A stretch of DNA of 5,981 nucleotides from Alkalibacterium indicireducens (GCF_039522005.1 NZ_BAAADA010000167.1:1-5981), one strand, 5' to 3'. Counted from the stretch's first letter, positions 1 through 5,175 are shown. A program made the numbers and translations. The notes: generated from the letters alone by a model not told the origin.

Positions 1-65
1 ACAGTTCCTACTGCAAAGCCTGTAGTGGACTTTCACCACCAAGTTGTCGCCCATGCCGGGCGCAC
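1..65 (-). mobile_element. 5' end of a class C group II intron (rest lies off the left edge)
   Basis: Read on the minus strand, the element begins at 65 with GTGCGCCCGGCATGGGC, the 5' consensus of bacterial group II introns, closely resembling the start of the Oceanobacillus iheyensis IIC intron as I recall it. The conserved order of domain I follows: a GCCC/GGGC hairpin, then GTGG-TGAAAGT-CCAC (the same TGARAGT loop as in known IIC introns), then GCAGTAGGAACTGT. Only about 65 nt of the ribozyme are present. The reverse transcriptase gene and domains V/VI would lie to the left. The site directly 3' of a terminator hairpin is the known target preference of class C introns. A 5'-truncated or inactive copy cannot be excluded. 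Confidence 0.88.
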
Positions 66-66
66 C

Positions 67-103
67 AAAAAACAGCTCTGTGCACGTATTGTGCATAGAG
101 CTG
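67..103 (-). terminator. Rho-independent terminator of the 179-712 lipoprotein gene; intron target
   Basis: Arms 73-85 and 91-103 form a 13-bp stem with a 5-nt loop. On the minus strand there is one A-C mismatch and the stem is followed by six T (67-72). It stands about 75 bp after the stop of the lipoprotein gene and ends that transcript. The G at 66 and the intron's first base at 65 follow the T run directly. On the plus strand the same stem has a G-U pair instead and is followed by CCCCCTTTT, so it may also work in the other direction. Confidence 0.85.
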
Positions 104-178
104 CCCCCTTTTAGGTAATTAAATCTGATACCCGGTCTCTCCTGTGTCCGCAGGTGATGATGTTTCAGTAGAATAGAC

Positions 179-712
179 TTATTCGTCTACGCTGACTTCG
201 CCTTCTACAGTTCCTTCATCCAATAATGCTGAATCCATGAATTCCTGAGAAGCGAATGTCACGTCTCCTGTTACTGTAGCGTTGGATAGTTCGAATCCGT
301 CTTCTTCTACGTATACGTCTCCGTCTACTGTACCTTCCTGAATACGGAAGTTTGGTGATTCAACAATCATTGTGCCGACAGATAGAGTGTACTCATTAGT
401 TACATTACGATCTTCATCCTGGTCGTAAAGCGCCAGTTTGCGGTAAACATCTCCGTCTTCGTCATCCTTGTCGTAGAATGTACCTGCAACTGTCAAGTCT
501 CCGTCGATAGTTACATCAGCTGTTATAGCAGTAATCCAGTTTCCGTCAGCACTTAGAGAAGCTTCAACTTCACTGGCATCATCTGTAATAGATGCAGCTG
601 TTACAGCATCGCCATTGTCTCCGTTGTCGTCAGTATCTGCACCATTGTCACATGCTGCCAAAAATCCGCCTAGTGCTACTACTGCAGCGCCTGCAGCTAA
701 TTTCTTTTTCAA
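179..712 (-). CDS. Acidic lipoprotein with one bactofilin-like repeat domain, function unknown
   Basis: 177 residues. Signal peptide of a lipoprotein: KKK at 2-4, hydrophobic stretch 5-19, lipobox L18-A-A-C21, so it should be lipidated on Cys21 and anchored outside the membrane. Residues 22-36 are a D/N/G-rich linker. Residues 40-177 form a single domain with repeated 'G-D-(V/L)-x-(V/F)' turns (GDLTV, GDVYV, GDVTF, GEVSV), suggesting a beta-solenoid like bactofilins; this is inferred from pattern, not a database match. The domain shares RKLALY-QD-DRNVT and GDVYVE with both halves of the neighbouring lipoprotein, so the genes are paralogs. The start is TTG at 712. The purine-rich ribosome site (728-741) is far from it (15 nt), so the exact start is not certain. 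It has its own promoter upstream and terminator downstream and is thus monocistronic. I do not recognise a named family. Confidence 0.85.
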   Translation of the reverse strand: MKKKLAAGAAVVALGGFLAACDNGADTDDNGDNGDAVTAASITDDASEVEASLSADGNWITAITADVTIDGDLTVAGTFYDKDDEDGDVYRKLALYDQDEDRNVTNEYTLSVGTMIVESPNFRIQEGTVDGDVYVEEDGFELSNATVTGDVTFASQEFMDSALLDEGTVEGEVSVDE

Positions 713-830
713 AATATCTATAATTATCCCTTACCTTTCCTGATGGAAATTTTATTGATCATAGAATGAACGGAGAAGAAGGAGAGAATGATTAATTCGG
801 ACAGTTCTTCCCCGACTCATTACTAATTAT

Positions 831-859
831 ACTATACCTTACATTTGTGAAGCAGTCAA
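831..859 (-). promoter_or_regulatory. Sigma-A-type promoter P1 of the 179-712 lipoprotein gene
   Basis: -35 TTGACT (854-859), 17-bp spacer, -10 TATAGT (831-836); a TATAAT is also formed just downstream. This predicts a start near 824 and a leader of about 110 nt. The -35 overlaps a degenerate 16-mer, TGTTG-N6-TCACA on the minus strand (846-861), similar to the palindrome at the paralog's promoter. Confidence 0.75.
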
Positions 860-906
860 CAATTCAACCCACTAAAATCATCTTAATTATTACTCATACG
901 TTTATA

Positions 907-936
907 ATTACAGGGCTTATTTTTGTGAAATGTCAA
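907..936 (-). promoter_or_regulatory. Possible second promoter P2 for the 179-712 lipoprotein gene
   Basis: -35 TTGACA (931-936), 18-bp spacer, -10 TGTAAT (907-912). Like P1, it carries TTCACAAA shortly after the -35. The match is weaker than P1, and use of this site is inferred only. Confidence 0.4.
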
Positions 937-1075
937 TCGCTTACTTTCTTATAAAAAAAGGAAAAACTTCAAAATATCCTATCTCATTTGTTTAATAAAA
1001 ACTGCCCTTCTAACTAACATGTGTCAGATTGTTGAGTAATTGTTCACAGAGTCAATCTGTTCAGCAATGTGAAAG

Positions 1076-1104
1076 ATGACCGCCCTATCTATCCTGGCGG
1101 TCAT
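1076..1104 (-). terminator. Terminator-like hairpin behind the two-domain lipoprotein gene
   Basis: Perfect 9-bp stem ATGACCGCC (1076-1084) / GGCGGTCAT (1096-1104) with an 11-nt loop, 13 bp after the stop codon. On the minus strand the tail is CTTTC only, so the U-tract is weak and termination may be partial. Confidence 0.65.
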
Positions 1105-1117
1105 CCTGGAGTCAAAA

Positions 1118-2101
1118 CTAGTCTACCCTAATATCGCCTGTAACTTCTGAATTCTCATCGATTTCTGATGATGCTTCAAATTCTTCACTTGCGAAGATCA
1201 AGTCTCCATCGATTGTTCCACCAACTAATTTAAATCCGTTAGCTTCTACATACACGTCTCCTACAAATGTACCATTCTGCAGACGGGTGTTTTCGTTCTG
1301 AAGTGCGATGCTCGGTGCTGTTAAAGTAAAGCTGGCAGTAAGGTTGCGGTCTGCATCCTGCTGATACAGTGCCAGTTTACGTTCTGACTCACCTTTGTTT
1401 TCAAATCCGTCGACCATGACTAGATCTTCATCTGTTGTAATGTCATCTTCGAACATGACGATCCATGCACCGTTACTTGACAGTCCTTCTAGAAGAGACG
1501 CTTCGTCACTGACTTGAACTTGTGTTGCTCCTGTAGTGACGTCGGCAGTTTCGCCTTCTTCACCTTCGACTCTGATTTCACCCGTTACTGTTGCGTCATC
1601 GTCGATTTCTGCTGATTCCTGAAGTTCTTCACTTGCGAAGATCAAGTCTCCATCGATTGTTCCACCAACTAATTTAAATCCGTTAGCTTCTACATACACG
1701 TCTCCTACAAATGTACCATTCTGCAGACGGGTGTTTTCGTTCTGAATAGTGATGCTTGGGGCAGTCAGAGTAAAGGTTTCTGTTACGTTACGGTCGGCAT
1801 CCTGAGCGTATAATGCAAGCTTACGTTCAGTTTCTCCTTTATTCTCGAAACCTTCTACCATAACGAGATCTTCATCAGTGGTGATATCATCTTCGAAAAT
1901 AACGATCCAAGCTCCGTCACTGGATAACCCTTCGAGTAATGTATCTTCATCATTTACACGAACTTGAGTAGCGCCAGTTGTAACTTCAGCTTCTGTTTCT
2001 TCCACTTCTTCAGCCGGCTCCTCTGTTTCTGCAGCGTTGTCACAAGCAGCTAGTAACCCCATGCTTGCTGTAATAAGTAATAATTTGTTCCACTTTGCCA
2101 T
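1118..2101 (-). CDS. Acidic lipoprotein with two tandem bactofilin-like domains, function unknown
   Basis: 327 residues. Lipoprotein signal: K3 and K6, hydrophobic 7-16, lipobox L17-A-A-C20. Residues 21-40 are a Glu-rich linker. Two copies of one domain follow, at about 41-180 and 189-327, with an exact period of 148 residues (TTGATQV at 41 and 189). Each copy has LLEGLSS-GAWIV, EDDITTDEDLVMV, RKLALY-QDADRN and an identical block from ENTRLQNG to FASEE that is rich in G-x-(V/I)-x-G-D turns, suggesting a beta-solenoid. An acidic linker (179-188) joins the copies. The single-domain lipoprotein downstream is a paralog. The ATG start is supported by AGGAG (2110-2114) 8 nt upstream. It likely acts at the outer face of the membrane; a structural or binding role is a guess. 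It has its own promoter and terminator. Confidence 0.87.
   Translation of the reverse strand: MAKWNKLLLITASMGLLAACDNAAETEEPAEEVEETEAEVTTGATQVRVNDEDTLLEGLSSDGAWIVIFEDDITTDEDLVMVEGFENKGETERKLALYAQDADRNVTETFTLTAPSITIQNENTRLQNGTFVGDVYVEANGFKLVGGTIDGDLIFASEELQESAEIDDDATVTGEIRVEGEEGETADVTTGATQVQVSDEASLLEGLSSNGAWIVMFEDDITTDEDLVMVDGFENKGESERKLALYQQDADRNLTASFTLTAPSIALQNENTRLQNGTFVGDVYVEANGFKLVGGTIDGDLIFASEEFEASSEIDENSEVTGDIRVD
1181..1302 (-). repeat. 122-bp identical tract, copy in domain 2
   Basis: This stretch is identical base for base to 1625-1746 (offset 444 bp). It encodes the block from about QNENTRLQ to the ASEE segment. Identity stops sharply at both ends. Confidence 0.93.
1625..1746 (-). 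repeat. 122-bp identical tract, copy in domain 1
   Basis: Partner of 1181-1302. The perfect identity includes third codon positions, unlike the flanking parts of the two domain units, which points to recent gene conversion. Confidence 0.93.
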
Positions 2102-2121
2102 TGTTGTTTCTCCTAATTAAT

Positions 2122-2137
2122 TGTGATTTAATTCACA
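2122..2137. promoter_or_regulatory. CRP/FNR-family operator-like palindrome TGTGA-N6-TCACA
   Basis: TGTGATTTAATTCACA has perfect 5-bp arms and a 6-bp AT spacer, the consensus known for CRP/FNR-family regulators (Fnr and ArcR in Gram-positives). It covers the predicted transcription start, just downstream of the -10, so a bound protein would probably repress. Which regulator binds is not shown here. Confidence 0.6.
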
Positions 2138-2140
2138 TTA

Positions 2141-2168
2141 ATCATAGCATGTTTCAACTTTATGTCAA
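2141..2168 (-). promoter_or_regulatory. Promoter of the two-domain lipoprotein gene
   Basis: -35 TTGACA (2163-2168), 16-bp spacer, -10 TATGAT (2141-2146) preceded by TGC, an extended -10. The predicted start is near 2134 with a leader of about 33 nt. Confidence 0.8.
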
Positions 2169-2227
2169 TTACATTTCAAGAAGAAAGCTCTAATATTTAA
2201 AAAAAATTAAGCTAAACTGCATAAATA

Positions 2228-2278
2228 AAAGCCTTGTCAGCACCAAACAACTGTGATTCGGTAACTTAACAAGACTTT
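2228..2278 (-). terminator. Terminator of the ATPase-peroxidase operon
   Basis: A 10-bp outer stem (2228-2237 with 2269-2278, one G-U pair on the minus strand) encloses a smaller ACCGAA/TTTGGT stem. On the minus strand the tail is TTTTATTTAT. It lies 36 bp after the peroxidase stop and upstream of the next gene's promoter. The loop is unusually long (31 nt). Confidence 0.65.
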
Positions 2279-2314
2279 GTTTTAAATGTTTTACATGTGA
2301 AGAAATCTTCTTTT

Positions 2315-2785
2315 TTATTTATCTAACTGCTTTTTCAGTTCTTCTTCTACTTTTTCAGGACCAGATACAGGAGAGAAACGTTCGATCACTGATTCCTGCG
2401 GCCCTATTAAAAACTTAGTATAGTTCCATTTAATCATCTTCCCGCCTGTCTGTTCTTTAAGATACTTGTACAAGGGGTGAGCGTCATTCCCGTTGACTTT
2501 GATTTTTTTAAATAATGGAAAAGTCACGCTATAGTTCATGGTACAGAATTCCTTTATTTCGTCATTTTCCAGCGGCTCCTGATTCATAAACTGGTCACAG
2601 GGGAAGCCTAGTACCCGGACTCCCTTATCTTTGTATGCGTTGTATATACTCTGGAGCCCTTCAAGCTGCCCCACTAGACCGCACTTGCTGGCCGTATTGA
2701 CAATAATCAGCCAGTTATCTCTATATTCATCCAGTGTCTGTTTCTTTCCTTCAATCGTTTCTACTTCAATATCATATAAATCCAT
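2315..2785 (-). CDS. gpx: Glutathione peroxidase family thiol peroxidase (BsaA/Gpo type)
   Basis: 156 residues from the start chosen here, the usual length for the family. It reduces hydrogen peroxide or organic hydroperoxides in the cytoplasm; bacterial Cys-type members generally use thioredoxin rather than glutathione. Numbering from this start: peroxidatic Cys35 in NTASKCG, Gln69 in NQEP, Trp120-Asn121 in KWNYTKFL, giving the complete Cys-Gln-Trp-Asn set. Cys81 (EFCT) is at the place of the resolving Cys, and Cys63 lies in FPCDQF. Odd points: FPCDQFM where FPCNQFG is usual, and GLVGQLEGL after the active Cys where FTPQYEGL is common. A start at 2827 would add 14 residues and overlap the ATPase stop as ATGA, but it has no ribosome site. 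ATG 2785 has AAAGGAG 9 nt upstream and matches the family N-terminus (MDLYDIEV). It is the second gene of the operon, 38 bp after the ATPase. Confidence 0.93.
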   Translation of the reverse strand: MDLYDIEVETIEGKKQTLDEYRDNWLIIVNTASKCGLVGQLEGLQSIYNAYKDKGVRVLGFPCDQFMNQEPLENDEIKEFCTMNYSVTFPLFKKIKVNGNDAHPLYKYLKEQTGGKMIKWNYTKFLIGPQESVIERFSPVSGPEKVEEELKKQLDK

Positions 2786-2794
2786 GGGGGCATT

Positions 2795-2801
2795 CTCCTT
2801 T
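2795..2801 (-). promoter_or_regulatory. Ribosome binding site that fixes the peroxidase start
   Basis: AAAGGAG with a 9-nt gap to ATG 2785. It lies inside the longer open frame and so argues against the upstream ATG at 2827. Confidence 0.8.
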
Positions 2802-2823
2802 AACTGTTGTGCTGAAAACTCGA

Positions 2824-4689
2824 TCATCTGAGCAGACGCAGGCCGTTCAGTATAACTAGTATCGTGCTGCCTTCGTGTCCAATGACTCCTAAAGGAAGAT
2901 TGATCAGCTGCAGCAGATTCACTATGATCAGAAAAACAATCACGGCAATCGAAAATACAACATTCTGCATTATGATTCTGTTCAGGCGTCTGGACAGTTT
3001 ATGACTATAAGACAGCTGCTGCAGATCATTTTTTACAAGCACCACGTCAGCAGCTTCCATAGCGAGATCCGTTCCCGCACCCATTGCAATTCCGATGGAG
3101 GCATTCGCCAGAGCCGGAGCATCGTTTATGCCATCGCCTACCATGACAATTGTGCCGTACCGTTTCTTCAGTTCCAGAATCAGTTCCGCTTTTTCGTCAG
3201 GTAGGCAGTTGGCTATCACCTCATCGACTCCTATCAATGAACCGATCGATTCACCTGTCGCCTGATTGTCTCCAGTTATCATGAGCGTCCTGATGTTGTG
3301 ACTTTTAAAATAGTCTACTGTTTCTTTTGCTCCGGGAGCCGGGAGATCCAGTAAAGCAATATAGGCAGTCAGTTCATCATTTTTTGATACATACAAAACT
3401 GTCTTTCCCTCATTCTGTCTGTTCATTGCTTCAATTGCCAAGTAATCATCATCATTTTTAACAACAAATTCTTTCTTTCCTATTTTATATCTGTCTGTTC
3501 CGTCAACGCCTTCCATCCCTTTTCCTTCTACTTCATTGATCAGGTCAAAGTGGAACAGTCTGCCTTCCGTTTCAGCACTCAAATGATCGACAACTGCTCT
3601 CGCAAGGGGGTGGCTGGACTGTTTCTCCATAGCGACAACGACCTGCTGGATCTCCTTGCCATATGACTGATCATTAAATACCACATCCGTCACTTTCGGT
3701 GCTCCTTCAGTCAGAGTTCCGGTTTTATCAAATGCAACTGCGCTGATATGACTAAAATTCTCAAGGTAGGAACCGCCTTTATACAGCACGCCGTTTTTAG
3801 CTCCGTTAGAAATCGCCGATAAAGTGGCGGGACTGGCTGAAGCCATCAAAGCACAAGGTGAAGCAACAGTAAGCAGGACCATTCCTCTGTAAAATGATTC
3901 TGTGAAACCCCAACCAAGAATATAGAGAAAAACAAGAATCATGACTGGCACAAAAACTAGAACAATTTTTACATAATGCGTTTCTATCGACTGAATGAAT
4001 GTTGCTGTCTGAGACGGTGTACCTTGCGCTTCATCAACTAGTCTGATTATTTTAGCGAAAAGTGTGTCTGAATAGTCAGTGGTCACACGAACCTTAATAG
4101 GCTGAGAAATATTCACAGTTCCCCCGATCACTACATCTTCCGCCTGCTTACTTACAGGGACCGATTCGCCTGAGACTGCTGATTCATCGATGAGCCCATA
4201 CTGACTGATTAGCTGACCGTCTATAGGAATGGCAGCTCCCTTCGGAACAAGGACACAGTCACCTATTTCGAGAGCTTCAGTTTCGACTTCTTCAGTTCTG
4301 CCTTCTTTTGTGAGGCGGAGAGCTGTGTCAGGTGTAAGCTTCATCAGGTGAGAAATGGCATCTGTACTTTTATTTGTTGTGTAGATTTCAAGTGAGCCAC
4401 TAAGTGAGAAAATGAAAATCAGCAGAGCACCCTCCAGCCAGAAACCGATGATCGATGCCCCTACTGCTGCCAGAACCATAAGAATGTCAACATTTAGCGA
4501 CCTGTCTTTGACCAGCTCCATTATGCCTTCTTTCCCCTGATAATATCCGCCAATAACAAAGGCACTGAGAAAGAGGACAACATCCATCGGTCCCCAGTTA
4601 TTATATGAAGCAACGCCTCCGAACAGAATCAAAAACCCGCTGATCACGGTCAGAAGCATTGGCTTGTTATTTTTGAATAATGCAGTCAT
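2824..4689 (-). CDS. pfeT: P1B-4 metal-efflux ATPase, PfeT/ZosA-like (probable Fe(II) exporter)
   Basis: 621 residues from the chosen start. An inner-membrane ATPase that couples ATP hydrolysis to metal export. Order: membrane segments in 12-30, 37-50 and 66-100; actuator loop SGES 173-176; membrane pair about 240-260 and 268-290 with the metal-site motif SPC 277-279; phosphorylation site DKTGT 321-325 (Asp321); SHP 359-361 in the nucleotide domain; TGD 472-474; GDGINDAP 518-525; two last membrane helices with HEGST 605-609 near the C-terminus. SPC together with HEG(G/S)T defines the P1B-4 subgroup (PfeT, PmtA, FrvA, CoaT), known for Fe(II), Co(II) or Zn(II) export. There is no N-terminal metal-binding domain, as in PfeT. 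The open frame runs to a TTG at 4755, but that TTG is part of a -35-like TTGACT; ATG 4689 has AGGGGGA 6 nt upstream. Pairing with a peroxidase and an upstream Fur-like box favours iron as substrate; Zn or Co remain possible. Confidence 0.9.
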   Translation of the reverse strand: MTALFKNNKPMLLTVISGFLILFGGVASYNNWGPMDVVLFLSAFVIGGYYQGKEGIMELVKDRSLNVDILMVLAAVGASIIGFWLEGALLIFIFSLSGSLEIYTTNKSTDAISHLMKLTPDTALRLTKEGRTEEVETEALEIGDCVLVPKGAAIPIDGQLISQYGLIDESAVSGESVPVSKQAEDVVIGGTVNISQPIKVRVTTDYSDTLFAKIIRLVDEAQGTPSQTATFIQSIETHYVKIVLVFVPVMILVFLYILGWGFTESFYRGMVLLTVASPCALMASASPATLSAISNGAKNGVLYKGGSYLENFSHISAVAFDKTGTLTEGAPKVTDVVFNDQSYGKEIQQVVVAMEKQSSHPLARAVVDHLSAETEGRLFHFDLINEVEGKGMEGVDGTDRYKIGKKEFVVKNDDDYLAIEAMNRQNEGKTVLYVSKNDELTAYIALLDLPAPGAKETVDYFKSHNIRTLMITGDNQATGESIGSLIGVDEVIANCLPDEKAELILELKKRYGTIVMVGDGINDAPALANASIGIAMGAGTDLAMEAADVVLVKNDLQQLSYSHKLSRRLNRIIMQNVVFSIAVIVFLIIVNLLQLINLPLGVIGHEGSTILVILNGLRLLR

Positions 4690-4694
4690 CTTAG

Positions 4695-4701
4695 TCCCCC
4701 T
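4695..4701 (-). promoter_or_regulatory. Ribosome binding site that fixes the ATPase start
   Basis: AGGGGGA, with its G run 6 nt before ATG 4689. It supports a protein 22 residues shorter than the longest frame, whose extra N-terminus is not typical of the family. Confidence 0.75.
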
Positions 4702-4721
4702 AGTCCATGCCTTATATGTTA

Positions 4722-4755
4722 AAGATAGCACAATCTTAAGTATGATCCTAGTCAA
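4722..4755 (-). promoter_or_regulatory. Tentative promoter of the ATPase-peroxidase operon
   Basis: An extended -10 TGC-TATCTT (4722-4730) and an upstream TTGACT (4750-4755). The gap of 22 bp is too long for a normal -35/-10 pair, so either only the extended -10 is used or an activator is needed. Confidence 0.4.
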
Positions 4756-4766
4756 TTCATTCAGAT

Positions 4767-4785
4767 GAGAATGATACTATTTCTC
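4767..4785. promoter_or_regulatory. Fur-box-like operator upstream of the ATPase gene
   Basis: GAGAATGATACTATTTCTC agrees at 14 of 19 positions with the classical Fur box GATAATGATAATCATTATC (hand comparison), and its arms TGAGAA/TTCTCA are inverted. Its centre lies roughly 60 bp upstream of the start expected from the extended -10, a position that suits activation rather than blocking. In Bacillus subtilis pfeT is repressed by PerR and activated by Fur. I see no clear PerR box here. Confidence 0.6.
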
Positions 4786-4812
4786 ATTATCCATAATCTT
4801 GCCATTATTACT

Positions 4813-4854
4813 AAAAAGACCTTTGACAGACATATGTATTTTCTGCCAAAGGTC
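4813..4854 (-). terminator. Strong rho-independent terminator for minus-strand transcripts
   Basis: Arms 4818-4830 and 4842-4854 pair over 13 bp on the minus strand (one G-U), with an 11-nt loop and five T at 4813-4817. On the plus strand the G-U becomes A-C and the tail is poorer, so the orientation is minus. It would stop transcripts coming from the ribbon-helix-helix gene, or from a host gene beyond the insertion, before the ATPase promoter. Confidence 0.8.
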
Positions 4855-4884
4855 CCATTTATTTTAACGTAATTCCGAAAGAAG

Positions 4885-4933
4885 TCTCCCACTTCTAAAC
4901 GTATGGGTGCGAAGCACCAGTGAAAGTGGGAGA
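4885..4933. repeat. Left-end hairpin of the IS605-family element
   Basis: A perfect 10-bp stem TCTCCCACTT (4885-4894) / AAGTGGGAGA (4924-4933) encloses a second hairpin GGTGC-GAA-GCACC (4906-4918). A further perfect hairpin TCAAGC-GATA-GCTTGA (4944-4959) follows directly. Subterminal hairpins of this kind are recognised as single-stranded DNA by TnpA of the family. A structured RNA is an alternative. Confidence 0.6.
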
Positions 4934-4961
4934 TGAATGTCGGTCAAGCGATAGCTTGAAT

Positions 4962-5099
4962 TTATTTTTCAAGACCTTTTCTTATTAGTTCGAGGATAGC
5001 TGCTGTTCTTGTCGGCAGTCCATTTTCTTTTTGATAGGCGTCTACTTTTTCTAAAATGATTTTTGGCATGCGTATTTCTACGCGTTCTTTGTCAGACAT
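4962..5099 (-). CDS. Ribbon-helix-helix (CopG/Arc-like) DNA-binding protein, probable element repressor
   Basis: 45 residues, about the minimum for a ribbon-helix-helix fold. Residues 5-12 (ERVEIRMP) form the DNA-contacting strand, 13-25 helix 1 (KIILEKVDAYQKE), GLP 27-29 the turn, and 30-44 helix 2 (TRTAAILELIRKGLE). Such proteins bind palindromic operators as dimers of dimers. The start ATG 5099 has GGGGGTG 5 nt upstream; a longer frame reaching 5192 would run through the promoter and into tnpB and is not credible. It is divergent from tnpB with 76 bp between them, which contain a palindrome holding both promoters, so self-repression and repression of tnpB are likely (inferred). It shares the element with tnpB and takes the place where tnpA often stands. 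An antitoxin role is unlikely because no toxin gene adjoins it. Confidence 0.8.
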   Translation of the reverse strand: MSDKERVEIRMPKIILEKVDAYQKENGLPTRTAAILELIRKGLEK

Positions 5100-5114
5100 A
5101 TGTTCACCCCCGAC

Positions 5115-5143
5115 TTGATTGTACGGTATTTTTACAGTATAAT
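5115..5143 (+). promoter_or_regulatory. tnpB promoter
   Basis: -35 TTGATT (5115-5120), 17-bp spacer, perfect -10 TATAAT (5138-5143). The predicted start is near 5150, with a leader of about 26 nt before ATG 5176. Confidence 0.8.
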
Positions 5144-5146
5144 CAA
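5118..5146 (-). promoter_or_regulatory. Promoter of the ribbon-helix-helix gene
   Basis: -35 TTGATT (5141-5146), 17-bp spacer, -10 TACAAT (5118-5123). It overlaps the tnpB promoter almost completely, so polymerase can occupy only one at a time. Its -10 differs from the tnpB -10 by one base, so it is probably the weaker one. Confidence 0.75.
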
Positions 5147-5175
5147 GTAGAAAACTAAAAGAGGAGGTGACAAAT

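Larger units (their letters stand above)
713..1117. other. 405-bp intergenic region between the two lipoprotein genes
   Basis: It holds no convincing gene on either strand. From right to left it contains the terminator of the two-domain lipoprotein gene (1076-1104), a candidate promoter P2 (907-936), the strong promoter P1 (831-859) and a leader of about 110 nt before the TTG start at 712. The part 940-1070 is AT-rich with only a weak 5-bp hairpin (1046-1060). Confidence 0.7.
1121..1981 (-). repeat. In-frame tandem duplication of a 444-bp (148-codon) domain unit
   Basis: Unit 1 covers 1538-1981 and unit 2 covers 1121-1537, which is shorter because the second acidic linker is missing. The proteins align without gaps. 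Outside one block the two units differ at many synonymous sites, for example in the codons of the FEDDITTDEDLV segment, which argues for an old duplication. Confidence 0.9.
5113..5148. repeat. 36-bp palindrome between the regulator gene and tnpB, probable operator
   Basis: Arms 5113-5128 and 5133-5148 match at 14 of 16 positions around TTTT. Both outer ends are the perfect 8-bp ACTTGATT/AATCAAGT. Symmetry and place between divergent genes are typical of an operator for a dimeric regulator, most simply the adjacent ribbon-helix-helix protein. Confidence 0.8.

Noticed and set aside
752..820. 22-residue basic, Leu-rich open frame in the leader of the 179-712 gene (minus)
   Set aside because: Its ATG lies only a few bases after the predicted transcript start, so there is no room for a ribosome site; I see no attenuator structure that it could control.
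791..829. 12-codon frame on the plus strand with AAGGAG in front
   Set aside because: Too short, no promoter seen, and it is antisense to the leader of the lipoprotein gene; the purine run is probably chance.
1121..1981. CRISPR or IS-derived repeat as cause of the repeated DNA
   Set aside because: The repeats are in-frame protein domains of 148 codons with diverged flanks; there are no spacers or terminal inverted repeats.
2631..2831. 66-codon open frame on the plus strand
   Set aside because: Antisense to the peroxidase, with no recognisable motif or ribosome site.
3001..3204. 67-codon open frame on the plus strand
   Set aside because: Antisense to the most conserved part of the ATPase (GDGINDAP region); a shadow.
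4785..4800. ATTAT-CC-ATAAT motif as a possible PerR box
   Set aside because: The half-sites face the wrong way for the TTATAAT-N-ATTATAA consensus.
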